Shown here: positions 1-9,163 of the stretch, piece after piece
Numbering within the stretch: the stretch's first letter is position 1
Layout: every line of letters starts with the position of its first letter
DNA from: Candidatus Hydrogenedentota bacterium
Lineage (GTDB): Bacteria; Hydrogenedentota; Hydrogenedentia; Hydrogenedentales; SLHB01
Reading direction: 5' to 3'
Length of the DNA stretch: 64,000 nucleotides
Assembly (NCBI GenBank): GCA_029552745.1
Contig: JAKPDK010000167.1
Span: 199,973-263,972, forward strand
Notes under the pieces: generated by a model
Told to the model about the DNA's origin: nothing
What the model saw: the letters and a program-made list of their open reading frames with translations, nothing else
The model's database searches: none
Made by a program: the position numbers and the translations under genes

Positions 1-1305
1 GTTGATCGGCTCGCGAGATTGATACACATTATTGCCAAAGTCGGTGAGCGGATTGTCCATGCGAAACTTGCGAGCAAACGTCAGAATATGTTCGAAAGAA
101 CGGCGTGCATCCTCATAGGCGCCGAGGCGGAAATATCCCAAAATCATGCGCGCCTCACAAGTCGACCAATGGCCACCGTTCACCCAATGACCATGCACCC
201 AGATGCTCTTGTCGGGGGTCTCGTACATATCATCGAGCGACGGTTCGTTTGCAATGATAACCGCATGCCGCCGCAGCCCGGGAATGGAAGCAATTTTGTT
301 GTAGATTTTCCGGGCTTGCTCGTCGTCCACGACGCGAAACGCGATAGCGTCGTGGTTCGGAGACGATTCAAAATAACCGTGTTTTTCTGCGCCATATACC
401 CCATGGCGGGTACCGTCGGGATCAAGCGATTTGATAAAGTAACCCTCGTCGGTCTGAAGTTGTGGCAATCCGCTTCTGACGGCATCCCGTATTTCTTGAT
501 ACGTTGCGGCTTGTTTGTCCTTGCCGGCAAGTTTCTCCAGTTCTATCAATCGATCAAGAGCGGCAATAAAGGTGACGGACAACCCTGTAAGATAAGCCTT
601 CTCGAAGGTACCGTCAGGTTGTCGCCAGCCCGCGTAGCTGGGAGCCAATAGATTGGCCGCTGGTCCAACAAGAAAGAGGTTGGTTTTAGGATCTCGGCGA
701 GAATCAATAAAAGCGGCACAGCGTTCCAACTTCGGCAGGTATTTTTCGATTGCCTCTTTGTCTCTACTGATGAGCAGCAGTTCGGCTTGCATTAGAAGCC
801 CTGCCGCTGTGAACTCGAATGCCCAGTCATGAATATCCACCCGACCATCCCCTTGTTTATAGTAGATAACTCCGGGTGCGGCTGCGTCGCAAAGACTGCC
901 ATTGGGCGCCACAATCCCGCGGTCACCAGCGCGCTGGCCGTCTCCCATCTGATCAAACCAAAGGTCATGGGAATTCTGCAGAAAAGTCAGGTAGGGCTCT
1001 CTTAGAAAAGGCAGAATACAGTAGGTCGTTCCATAAGAATTCTGGATCCACCAGGCATTCCAAGTAGGTCCCTCAACAAAACCGTTCCATTTCGGTGTGT
1101 ATAGCATCGGCAGATTTTGAAACTCCGGGTCCGGCTCAAACATTCGACGTGCGATGTCAAACAACTGCAAATAGGCGATATCCCCCGTTCCGCTGAAATG
1201 TCTACCCTGAAAACGTTCGCCCGCTTGGCTATCACCGATGCGTTCCAAAGGTTGCGGACCCTCGGCACATAAGTTTGTCAGGAGAAATAGAGTGCACACG
1301 AACAT
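1..1305 (-). CDS. Secreted six-hairpin glycosidase-like protein, C-terminus beyond the left edge
   Basis: An open frame of 435 codons runs from an ATG with an AGGAG box 6 nt upstream to the left edge without a stop, so the C-terminus is missing. The N-terminus (MFVCTLFLLTNLCAEG) looks like a short signal peptide. The body is rich in Trp, Tyr and His and has helical hairpins and motifs such as GPTWNAWWIQNSYG and DKSIWVHGHWVNGGHW. This suits an alpha/alpha-toroid (six-hairpin) glycosidase; the family cannot be fixed by eye. It lies 52 nt downstream of the SLC12-like transporter on the same strand and may be cotranscribed. Sugar hydrolysis outside the cytoplasm is inferred. Confidence 0.6.
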   Translation of the reverse strand, partial: MFVCTLFLLTNLCAEGPQPLERIGDSQAGERFQGRHFSGTGDIAYLQLFDIARRMFEPDPEFQNLPMLYTPKWNGFVEGPTWNAWWIQNSYGTTYCILPFLREPYLTFLQNSHDLWFDQMGDGQRAGDRGIVAPNGSLCDAAAPGVIYYKQGDGRVDIHDWAFEFTAAGLLMQAELLLISRDKEAIEKYLPKLERCAAFIDSRRDPKTNLFLVGPAANLLAPSYAGWRQPDGTFEKAYLTGLSVTFIAALDRLIELEKLAGKDKQAATYQEIRDAVRSGLPQLQTDEGYFIKSLDPDGTRHGVYGAEKHGYFESSPNHDAIAFRVVDDEQARKIYNKIASIPGLRRHAVIIANEPSLDDMYETPDKSIWVHGHWVNGGHWSTCEARMILGYFRLGAYEDARRSFEHILTFARKFRMDNPLTDFGNNVYQSREPIN

Positions 1306-1357
1306 GACGGACTCCTATGCTTTTCAAAGTTAATTTTAGTACTCAAGACCGACGGAA

Positions 1358-3715
1358 CTATTCCAAAACATTGTCCGGCGCTTCGGAATTGACGAGCACA
1401 GTAGGGGGCATCTCCCGCAGAAGGCGTTCGTGCGTCTCATACCAAGAAGCTTCTTCTTCCGGAGAAGGCACCTCAAAATCTAAGAAAATACAGTCGGCGT
1501 CCGCGGAGTACTTGTGAAATACGGTTGCAAAAGGTTCGTTAGGTGCCACAAGTACCTCGATTTCCGCAGGAATGCCGGCGTCCGCAATCGTTTTTTCCAA
1601 GTTCACGCGAGCGCTCTGTACGGCGCCGGGATTATCCACAGGCCGCAGAATACGAAGATTCATATGTGCCCATTCCCAGTTCTGTCGAAGTAAGTGGGCT
1701 AGGAGAAACATCAGCCGACCGTGCCGATCGTTGCGCCACCAGATATCAATTCGTTTACGATCATAGAAAAACGGGCGCTCATCGCCGTGCACCACAACCA
1801 CGCTCATGTCCATGGCTTTTGCAAGTCGATACTGTTCTGCAGCGACATGGATACGCCCGGAGTCCCCCGTCCAGCCGAAAACGGCCACATTGGGACGTAT
1901 CGGCCCTAGAGAGACGGTCTGAAGAATGCTGGAAACGCCCTGTAACAAGTCCTGCGCCACGACAACGATGGGAAATGCTTGGATGCGTTTCCATGCGCAG
2001 AACTCACGCAAGCGTTGCGCTACCGCGTCACGATGCGGCGCATATTGTTGAAGCGTTCCCACCAAAATGTTTGCCAGAAAGACCACGCCTCGTCCCGCGC
2101 TTAACCAGACCGCGTAACTGACAAGGGTTTCGCGGGTCTCGGGATTGCCAGAAAATACCAGACTGGTTGGCCGCCAGGATTGGGGTCTACCCTTGTAGGA
2201 AAGCTTCACCAAGTTGTTACGCGCTGCTTTATACAAAAAACCACGCTCGGCATCACCAAACGCTTCATCCAGCTCTCGTTTCTTGGTATACCACGTTAAT
2301 CCCGTGAGTAATATCACGACAACCACCGCCTCGACAGGGCGTAGCACAAGAACAATACCCAGACAGCCCACGGCGCCCACCAGCGCAGTCCACCAATGAA
2401 AAAGCGCAAATCGAGGCCGGAAGTTGGGTGTCTGCAAAAACGCCTCAAAAAACGCCGCCGTATTGACTATCCCTAACGTATACAAAACAAGCCGAGACAA
2501 CAACCGTGTCACCGTATCAAACTGAAGATGTGTCGGAGTCCGGTAAAGAAGCGCAACCACAAAAATCACACCCAATGACGCGATCCAAATCGTCTTTCGG
2601 GGCGCTCTCGCATCCGTTCGCGTCTTTCCGAATATTCGAACGATGGGCACCAGACCATCTCGTGCAACAGATTGCAGAACCGAGCCCGCACCCAGTAGAT
2701 TGCCTAATGCCCCTCCAAGAGCCGCCGCCGCCATCGCCACCAAGGCGAGAATCTTTCCACCGGGTACCGGTACAAGGAAGAACACACCAAACGGTTCATT
2801 CACCAAGTCCTGACGAGTATATGCACCCCCTAACAATAGAGCCCACGCTGCCGTTACCGCCAGCGATGCCGCAAAAAAGAGAAGTAGACCGACGGGAACA
2901 CTGCGCTCGGGTTTTTTGAGTGCATATCCCGAGTTAATTGGCACCAGAATGCCGGCAGCAACTGGCAAAAACAGAGCAAGCGCTCCCCAAAACGTGCCCG
3001 TGCCGCCGGAGGATATCGGCGTATATTGGGTGCCCCAGTTTTTCGCCAGACCCTCGGGTGTAAAATGCTGCACAGCCGCCACAAATGCCAAAACCAATAA
3101 TCCCACGACCAAGAGCAAGAATAAGACATTCGCGCGCGGAAGCCATGTAGACCGTATCGAAATCCCCAAAGACACGAGAACAAGCCCCAACAATACGATA
3201 TACAATCTGTAAACCGCCAGCACGGGATATGCGGCGACAAGAATATCGGCAAGACCAATCAGGCACATAGCCGCCGCGGTGGTATGCATGCAGAACAATG
3301 TCAAACCGGTGCTTGCCCCAAACTCCGGTCCAAGTACCCGTGACACCAAGTAGTACGCGCCGCCTCCTCGCACTTGGACATTTGTCGCAATGGCCGCAAA
3401 CGTCAAGAGGCTCAGCAGCATCAAAGAATGCATGAGGACAATTAACCCCAGCATGTTCAGAACACCCGCTTCCCCCAAGACCAGGTTGGCACGTAAAAAC
3501 AGGACGAGGGGAAGGGTTAACAGGAGGCTGGGAACAGCGACACCCAGGAAAATGCCCCACGAGACGCCCGGAAAACCACCTTCCGAAGAAACAGACGAAG
3601 TCGATGATGTTGAAGTCGTTCCGGACTGGGAGACAGCTCCCGCAGGTGACGAGGCTTCTCCGCCCGGCTGACCTGACTCTGCTTTGCCAGCATCCACTTT
3701 GATTTGCTCATCCAT
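1358..3715 (-). CDS. SLC12-type cation-chloride cotransporter (APC superfamily)
   Basis: The 785-aa protein has a Ser/Gly/Glu-rich, probably disordered N-terminus of about 45 residues, then about 12 hydrophobic segments to residue 480, then a soluble C-terminal domain of about 300 residues. The stretch GGAYYLVSRVLGPEFG in the membrane part is close to a hallmark of animal NKCC/KCC cotransporters. The C-terminal DIWWRNDRHGRLMFLLAHLL matches the SLC12 cytoplasmic domain. It should carry Cl- together with Na+ and/or K+ across the inner membrane, but the ion cannot be read from the sequence. It is upstream of the glycosidase-like gene. A promoter (TTGAAA-N18-CATAAT) lies directly upstream and borders repeat island A. 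Confidence 0.82.
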   Translation of the reverse strand: MDEQIKVDAGKAESGQPGGEASSPAGAVSQSGTTSTSSTSSVSSEGGFPGVSWGIFLGVAVPSLLLTLPLVLFLRANLVLGEAGVLNMLGLIVLMHSLMLLSLLTFAAIATNVQVRGGGAYYLVSRVLGPEFGASTGLTLFCMHTTAAAMCLIGLADILVAAYPVLAVYRLYIVLLGLVLVSLGISIRSTWLPRANVLFLLLVVGLLVLAFVAAVQHFTPEGLAKNWGTQYTPISSGGTGTFWGALALFLPVAAGILVPINSGYALKKPERSVPVGLLLFFAASLAVTAAWALLLGGAYTRQDLVNEPFGVFFLVPVPGGKILALVAMAAAALGGALGNLLGAGSVLQSVARDGLVPIVRIFGKTRTDARAPRKTIWIASLGVIFVVALLYRTPTHLQFDTVTRLLSRLVLYTLGIVNTAAFFEAFLQTPNFRPRFALFHWWTALVGAVGCLGIVLVLRPVEAVVVVILLTGLTWYTKKRELDEAFGDAERGFLYKAARNNLVKLSYKGRPQSWRPTSLVFSGNPETRETLVSYAVWLSAGRGVVFLANILVGTLQQYAPHRDAVAQRLREFCAWKRIQAFPIVVVAQDLLQGVSSILQTVSLGPIRPNVAVFGWTGDSGRIHVAAEQYRLAKAMDMSVVVVHGDERPFFYDRKRIDIWWRNDRHGRLMFLLAHLLRQNWEWAHMNLRILRPVDNPGAVQSARVNLEKTIADAGIPAEIEVLVAPNEPFATVFHKYSADADCIFLDFEVPSPEEEASWYETHERLLREMPPTVLVNSEAPDNVLE

Positions 3716-3737
3716 AGTGAAGCCCTCTGACTACTGC

Positions 3738-3767
3738 ATTATGAATGGATCCCAAGCCCTTTTTCAA
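3738..3767 (-). promoter_or_regulatory. Predicted sigma70-type promoter of the SLC12-like gene
   Basis: On the minus strand TTGAAA (3767-3762), an 18-nt spacer and CATAAT (3743-3738) match the -35 and -10 consensus at 5/6 each. The start codon is about 22 nt below the -10 box. The repeat terminus TGTATAAG begins at 3773, exactly 5 nt upstream of the -35 box. Confidence 0.55.
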
Positions 3768-3772
3768 TAGAC

Positions 3773-4445
3773 TGTATAAGACCAGTACCCTCGTCCCTGT
3801 CATTGTGAGGAGTGCCGCGGGGACGACGTGGCAATGACAACTAGAGGCAATAGACAAAAGGGGGATATTTTGAAAAATGTAGGGGCAACCCCCCGTGGTT
3901 GCCCAATGTTAGACCCCAGGCACGGCCGGGCAGCACAGATGCGAGACGGTGTGGAGCCTGTTCTAATCTCTCGTTCCCTCGCATACGACGGGATACGTAC
4001 CCCACCCCGCGAGTATCACGCAGCTGGATGTCGTTCCCCCTACGTGCGGGGGACACAGGGGGGCTTAACCCTGTGACGACAGCGTGGTAGGGGTGAGGCA
4101 CGCCTCGACCCTACAGGCAGAGCACGGGAAGGGCGAGCATGGGGGCTCGCCCCTACAGGGGATTGGAGGAAGGGTTTCAACCTATGCCGCTGGGTTTGGT
4201 ATCCCCCGCGGTGTCATTGCGACGAGCGAGTCCCCGACGCGACGAAGCAATCCCCTCAACCGCGTAGCGCAAGAGAACCCAAGGCATAGCCATCCCCGAA
4301 ATCCCGAGGGGATTGCCACGTCGTGCCTACCGGCACTCCTCGCAATGACAGCGTGTGTGACGGCGGCGTGGAGGGGGCGAGGCATGCCTCGCCCTTCCGT
4401 AGGCGACCGGGGGCAGGCGTATTTGTCCAACCTGTCTTGCCTCAT
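3773..4445. repeat. Repeat island A: mosaic of palindromic intergenic repeats
   Basis: This is the noncoding interval between the divergent SLC12-like and uvrC genes. It starts with TGTATAAGACCAGTACC and then has a 40-bp mini-element, GTCATTGTGAGG to GGCAATGAC (3799-3838). It next has a CCCCCTACGTGCGGGGG palindrome (about 4038-4054) and short palindromes of the TGAGGCACGCCTCGA and GGGCGAGC/GCTCGCCC types (about 4090-4160). A full unit of about 137 bp bounded by GTCATTGCGA and TCGCAATGAC lies at 4213-4349, followed by another GGCGAGGCATGCCTCGCC palindrome near 4376. Frames through it encode only repeat-derived peptides and were rejected. Confidence 0.85.
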
Positions 4446-4552
4446 AATCTAATAGACCCCTTGTAGCCTGTGGAAACTATCCCGGCAGTAACAAAGACCT
4501 CGCCCAGGCAGCCGCCACGACGAGGTTTGCCACGGCTGAAGGAGAAACCGCG

Positions 4553-6481
4553 GTGTGGTATCTTAAGAGTATGGTTACTTCGGAAGAACATTCTGATAAG
4601 GGATTCCCTGAACACGGGATCGCGCACGAGCTGCAGTCATTGGACTTGGCTACGGTACCAACCGAGCCCGGTTGCTATATTATGCGGGATGCCCAGGGTG
4701 TGCCGGTGTACGTAGGCAAAGCGGCAAATCTGCGCGCTCGTATCCGCACGTATTTGGCGAATCGCGACGAACGGGCTACCGTGGCGTTCCTGATGCAGCG
4801 TGCGGTCCACATCGAGTTTATTGTGACGCGGAACGAGAAGGAAGCGCTCCTACTGGAAGACAGTCTGATCAAACGCTACCGTCCGCGGTATAACATCCGG
4901 CTGCGTGACGATAAAACGTATGTCAGCGTTCGAGTGAATTTGTCTAATGAGTTTCCTCGTATCACGGTGACGCGAAAAATCGTGCGAGACGGTTCCAGAT
5001 ACTTTGGACCCTATGCGAGTGCGCTGGCAGTACGGGAAACCTTAAAACAGATGCAACGGGTGTTTCCGCTACGGACATGTTCTGACGCGGTATTACGTAA
5101 CCGAACGCGACCGTGTTTGTACTATGAAATCGGTCAATGTACGGCGCCGTGTGTGGGGAAAATCACGCCGGAAGCCTATCGCGAGATTGTGAACCAGGCG
5201 GTGATGGCGTTAGAAGGCAAACGTAACGACGTCGAAGCACTTTTGCTTGAGAAAATCCGTGCCCATGCCGAACGCCTGGAATTCGAGCAAGCCGCGGTCA
5301 TTCGGGATCGACTCCTCGCTCTGCGACAAACCTTCGAACAACAGTACGCCGTGCGCACCGACACCGCAGAGGATCGCGACGTGTTCGGCGTTCACCGTGA
5401 AGGCCGGTTCTGTGTAGTCCAGGTACTCTTTTTCAGGTCAGGGCGTATCATAGGAAGCCGTGCATTCCCGTTTTCGCGGTTGGACATGCCCCTCGATGAA
5501 ATGTTCAGTTCGTTCTTGCTTCAGTTCTACACGCAAGGGGTCCCCATCCCTGATGAAATCCTCCTTCCCATGACCCTGGAGGATACCGCAGTCCTTGAAG
5601 ATTTCCTTTCGGAACAACGGGGCAAACGGGTTGCCATCCGCCACCCGCAACGCGGAGAAAAACGGGCATTTTTGGATTTGGCAGAGCGAAATGCTAAGAG
5701 CAGCTTTGAAGAGATGAGACTTCGGGAACATGCCCAGCGAGATGTTTTGGAACAAGCCCGTCAATTACTGGAGTTGCCGCAGATACCGGAACGTATGGAG
5801 TGTTTTGACATATCCACGATACAAGGCGACAAACCCGTCGGCGCCATGTCGGTGTTTGTGGGGGGAGTGCCGGATAAGACGCGCTATCGGCATTACGCCA
5901 TCCGTGAAGTCAAAGGACAAGACGATTTTGCCATGTTACACGAGGTTGTACTGAGGCGTATGAAAAGGGCGATTGCCGAGGGCGACCTCCCTGATTTAGT
6001 CGTGATTGATGGGGGCAAGGGCCAATTGAACGCGGCTTTAGCCGCCTTGCGTGATTTGGGTATTGAAGATCTGCCCATCGTATCCATCGCGAAAGCACGT
6101 CCGGAAGAGAACCGCCCGGACGCCACTCAAGACCGCTTTTTCTTGCCCGGGAGAAAAAATCCCGTGGTGCCGCCACCCAACAGTCCTGTCTTACATTTGT
6201 TCATGCGTTTGCGCGACGAAGCCCATCGGTTTGCAATATCTTATCACCGTAAACGGCGTGGCAAAACCACCCTTAAGACGATTTTGGACGACATTCCCGG
6301 GCTAGGGAAAAAGCGTGTACAAGCGTTGCTGAATGCATTCGGCTCGGTGGAACGGATTCGCGCCGCGGATGTGTCCGAAGTGGCGGCATTACCCGGTTTT
6401 GGTGTAAGAACTGCCCAACAAATAAAGAATTTCCTTAACGAGCGAATCCAGGAGTCCACACAACCAGGAGATACGCGATGA
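4553..6481 (+). CDS. uvrC: UvrABC excinuclease subunit C
   Basis: UvrC makes both incisions beside DNA lesions after handover by UvrB in nucleotide excision repair. The 642-aa length is normal. In order: a GIY-YIG nuclease (about 35-110, GCYIMRDAQGVPVYVGKA), a Cys-containing linker, a UVR motif for UvrB contact (about 220-255, EFEQAAVIRDRLLAL), the RNase H-like second nuclease (ECFDIS, VIDGGKGQL), and C-terminal helix-hairpin-helix DNA-binding motifs (IPGLGKKRVQALL, LPGFGVRTAQQI). The GTG start at 4553 is preferred because AAGGAG lies 8 nt upstream; ATG 4571 is possible. Its stop overlaps the next start (ATGA). Confidence 0.97.
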   Translation: MWYLKSMVTSEEHSDKGFPEHGIAHELQSLDLATVPTEPGCYIMRDAQGVPVYVGKAANLRARIRTYLANRDERATVAFLMQRAVHIEFIVTRNEKEALLLEDSLIKRYRPRYNIRLRDDKTYVSVRVNLSNEFPRITVTRKIVRDGSRYFGPYASALAVRETLKQMQRVFPLRTCSDAVLRNRTRPCLYYEIGQCTAPCVGKITPEAYREIVNQAVMALEGKRNDVEALLLEKIRAHAERLEFEQAAVIRDRLLALRQTFEQQYAVRTDTAEDRDVFGVHREGRFCVVQVLFFRSGRIIGSRAFPFSRLDMPLDEMFSSFLLQFYTQGVPIPDEILLPMTLEDTAVLEDFLSEQRGKRVAIRHPQRGEKRAFLDLAERNAKSSFEEMRLREHAQRDVLEQARQLLELPQIPERMECFDISTIQGDKPVGAMSVFVGGVPDKTRYRHYAIREVKGQDDFAMLHEVVLRRMKRAIAEGDLPDLVVIDGGKGQLNAALAALRDLGIEDLPIVSIAKARPEENRPDATQDRFFLPGRKNPVVPPPNSPVLHLFMRLRDEAHRFAISYHRKRRGKTTLKTILDDIPGLGKKRVQALLNAFGSVERIRAADVSEVAALPGFGVRTAQQIKNFLNERIQESTQPGDTR

Positions 6482-8037
6482 AAAAGGTATGCTGCTTCTT
6501 GACGTTGATTACAAGTATAGCCGTTGCAGAATCCGACCTCATGGAACAAGCAACCAAGAATGCAGAGGTCAATCGAAAAGCCTTGTTAGCCTGTCGTCGG
6601 TACTTGGAAGCGTGGTTGCAATTTGCGGACCCTGCAACGCACCTTATTCCCCGAAATCTTTCTCGTGATTTCTATTGGAATGCAAAGGACGCTGCCGCCG
6701 ACAATTATCCTTTTATGGTCCTGTCAGCCTATTTCACCAGTAAACCGACGCTGGACGGAATCTTGACAGACATATTGAAGACAGAACAAAAGGTGTGCAA
6801 CCGGGTGGACCGATTGCCGGACGACTGGGATTTCCGTACACAAGCCTTCCGAACCCCGGAATACCGCATCGAAAATTTGATCTTTGGCGCAGCCGAGTAC
6901 GCAAAAGACGGCTTGGTGCCTATCACGGAAATGATAGGACCAAGCCCATGGTCGGATCGCATGCTCGCGCTTTTGGAAGATATCTGGAAACACGCAACCA
7001 TCCAGACAGAAGTCGGTTTGTTGCCCGACACCTCGCATGAGGTTGCTGGGGACCTGATGCAATCCTTGGCGCGTATGTACTGGATGACCAAGAATCCACG
7101 CTATAAAGAATGGGCATTTCAACTGGCGGCATATTTCCTGATGCACCATTTGCCAACGGACACAGACCGACTGCAAATTGACGACCACGGTTGTGAAGTA
7201 ATCGGCGGTCTGGCGGAAGTATATTGTATCGCAGCAAACGAAGACCCCGACCGACATGCAGCATGGCGGGCACCGATGCACAAAATGCTCGACCGAGTCC
7301 TAGAAATCGCACGTGACGAGCACGGATTGTTCCTAAGCCTTGTGAACCCGCGGACGGGAGAGTGGCTCACGGAGGACCGCACGGACAACTGGGGATATAC
7401 CTATAACGCTTATCTCTCTGTCGCCCAAGTAGATAAAGATAGAAAAGATTATGTCGACGCCGTTCTATTTGTCTTGAAAAACCTGCCACAAGTCGCCGAC
7501 TACCCCTGGGAAGGCGATAAATCGGATGGGATAGCCGATTCGTTGGAAGGCGGCTTGAACCTGATGAATCGGTTTCCAGTGCCTGAAGCCGTCTCCTGGG
7601 CTGACCACATGACGGGGCGCTTGCTTTCCAAACAACGGGATACTGGAATTATCGAGGGCTGGCACGGTGATGGAAACTTTGCCCGTACCGCGTTGATGGT
7701 TGCGTTTTGGAAGAGCCTGGGCGCCTATGTGGATCCATGGCGCGCCGACGTCGGCGTAGGGGCTGTCCCAACGGAAAAGGGTATCCAGGTTGTGGTGACA
7801 TCCCAATGGCCGTATCAAGGCAGGTTGTGCTTCGACAGACCCCGCCACAGCGAACTACTCCATATGCCACAGGACTATCCCCGTTTGAATCAGTTTCCGG
7901 AGTGGTTTACGGTATCGCCCGAAACTCAATTGATATCGGATACGGGGGACCTATATGATGGCAAAAGACTCAGAGAAGGTCTGGCGATTTCAACAGATCG
8001 AGACAAACCCTTTCAAATCCAACTGGGAAAACCTTGA
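6478..8037 (+). CDS. Secreted alpha/alpha-toroid glycosidase-like protein
   Basis: The 519-aa protein begins with a likely signal peptide (MKKVCCFLTLITSIAVAES). The body is a series of predicted helical hairpins with conserved aromatic and acidic residues (FYWNAKDAAADNYPFMVL, DDHGCEVIGGLAEVY, DNWGYTYNAYLSVAQ), typical of six-hairpin enzymes. I cannot assign a GH or PL family or a substrate. The start codon overlaps the uvrC stop as ATGA, so translation is probably coupled to a DNA-repair gene of unrelated function. The TIM-barrel isomerase gene follows 12 nt downstream, suggesting a small sugar-use operon with uvrC at its head. Confidence 0.55.
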   Translation: MKKVCCFLTLITSIAVAESDLMEQATKNAEVNRKALLACRRYLEAWLQFADPATHLIPRNLSRDFYWNAKDAAADNYPFMVLSAYFTSKPTLDGILTDILKTEQKVCNRVDRLPDDWDFRTQAFRTPEYRIENLIFGAAEYAKDGLVPITEMIGPSPWSDRMLALLEDIWKHATIQTEVGLLPDTSHEVAGDLMQSLARMYWMTKNPRYKEWAFQLAAYFLMHHLPTDTDRLQIDDHGCEVIGGLAEVYCIAANEDPDRHAAWRAPMHKMLDRVLEIARDEHGLFLSLVNPRTGEWLTEDRTDNWGYTYNAYLSVAQVDKDRKDYVDAVLFVLKNLPQVADYPWEGDKSDGIADSLEGGLNLMNRFPVPEAVSWADHMTGRLLSKQRDTGIIEGWHGDGNFARTALMVAFWKSLGAYVDPWRADVGVGAVPTEKGIQVVVTSQWPYQGRLCFDRPRHSELLHMPQDYPRLNQFPEWFTVSPETQLISDTGDLYDGKRLREGLAISTDRDKPFQIQLGKP

Positions 8038-8049
8038 GGTAGTTAAGGC

Positions 8050-8994
8050 ATGCCAAATGTTTCTAGACGAGATTTCTTGTTGAATACCGTAGCGGCTTCG
8101 ACGCTGATGACTATGGGTGCTTCCAGTTCGACGGCAGAGAATGCTGTGGAACCAAAACCTTCAGGAGACACAAAAATGTCGTCACCCTGTATCTGTGTTT
8201 TTTCAAAACATTTGCAATTCCTGGACTATGCCGAGCTCGCAAAACGGTGTAAAGACTTCGAGTTGGATGGCGTGGACCTTACCGTACGTTCGGGGGGACA
8301 TGTAGAACCAGAACGCTTGGACTCTGATTTACCACGAGCCGTTGAAGCATTCCGAGCGGATGGGCTGGAAGTCTGCATGATCACCTCCAACTTAAACAAT
8401 GGCGATGATCCGTGGGCTGTCCCCATCCTCCGTGCAGCTGGGAAATGGAATATTCCGTATGTGCGCTGCGGCGGCCTCAAATATAGTACAGACGAGCATC
8501 CCATGAAACAATTGCCGAGGTTTGTAGAGAGTCTGCGCAAACTGGCTTTGATCGCAGAAGATAACGGGGTGGTTTTGGGATATCATAACCATTCCGGCAA
8601 ACAAAACGTCGGCGCGCCGCTATGGGACCTGCACCATATCATCGAGCAGGTAGGACTAGATTCCCTGGGGAGCAATTTCGACATCGGCCATGCCTGTGTG
8701 GAAGGAGGGCTCGGCGCCTGGGAAATAAACGCGCATCTTCTTGCGCCATATGTTAAAATGATGGCAGTGAAAGATTTCATTTGGGAAAATAAGCAACTCC
8801 GGTGGGTACCCCTGGGTTCTGGTCAGGTCAAGTACGCCGAATGTCTAAAAATCATGCGTGATGCGGGTTTCGCAGGTCCCATCTCACTGCATTTCGAGTA
8901 TAAGTTCCCGACTCACGAGGCTTTGTTTGAGGATATTCGTAGCGCAACCCAAACCGTGCGGCAAGCGCTAAGCCAAGCCGGATTCGCTTCATGA
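8050..8994 (+). CDS. Tat-exported TIM-barrel sugar-phosphate isomerase/epimerase family protein
   Basis: The 314-aa protein starts with a twin-Arg motif (SRRDFLLNTVAAS) and a short hydrophobic stretch, so Tat export is likely. The rest is an AP-endonuclease-2/xylose-isomerase-like TIM barrel (PF01261 type): LDGVDLTVRSGGHV near strand 2, GYHNHSG near strand 5, NFDIGHA near strand 6, and SLHFEYK near strand 8, supplying His/Glu/Asp metal ligands. Substrate is unknown; such exported barrels are common in sugar-degrading Planctomycetota and relatives. It is 12 nt after the glycosidase-like gene and may act on its products. Confidence 0.85.
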   Translation: MPNVSRRDFLLNTVAASTLMTMGASSSTAENAVEPKPSGDTKMSSPCICVFSKHLQFLDYAELAKRCKDFELDGVDLTVRSGGHVEPERLDSDLPRAVEAFRADGLEVCMITSNLNNGDDPWAVPILRAAGKWNIPYVRCGGLKYSTDEHPMKQLPRFVESLRKLALIAEDNGVVLGYHNHSGKQNVGAPLWDLHHIIEQVGLDSLGSNFDIGHACVEGGLGAWEINAHLLAPYVKMMAVKDFIWENKQLRWVPLGSGQVKYAECLKIMRDAGFAGPISLHFEYKFPTHEALFEDIRSATQTVRQALSQAGFAS

Positions 8995-9163
8995 GGTCTG
9001 GCATATCAAGGAAACGGGCGCGTACGTTCGCGTTAATTGGCTGCAGGGTTCCAAGAACAAAGCATAATCTTACTAACCAAATGTCTACTCGCAAACGGGT
9101 GCGCCTCCCGTAGTATTGAGCCGCTGCTTGAAATGCGAGTGTGGACAGTAATGAGGCGCGACC

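Noticed and set aside
1638-1646. DnaA-box-like TTATCCACA
   Set aside because: A single copy inside the SLC12-like coding sequence, with no cluster around it.
4084-4452. Frames of about 90-120 codons on both strands in island A
   Set aside because: Their peptides are translations of the palindromic repeats and recur in other islands; no ribosome-binding site or domain is seen.
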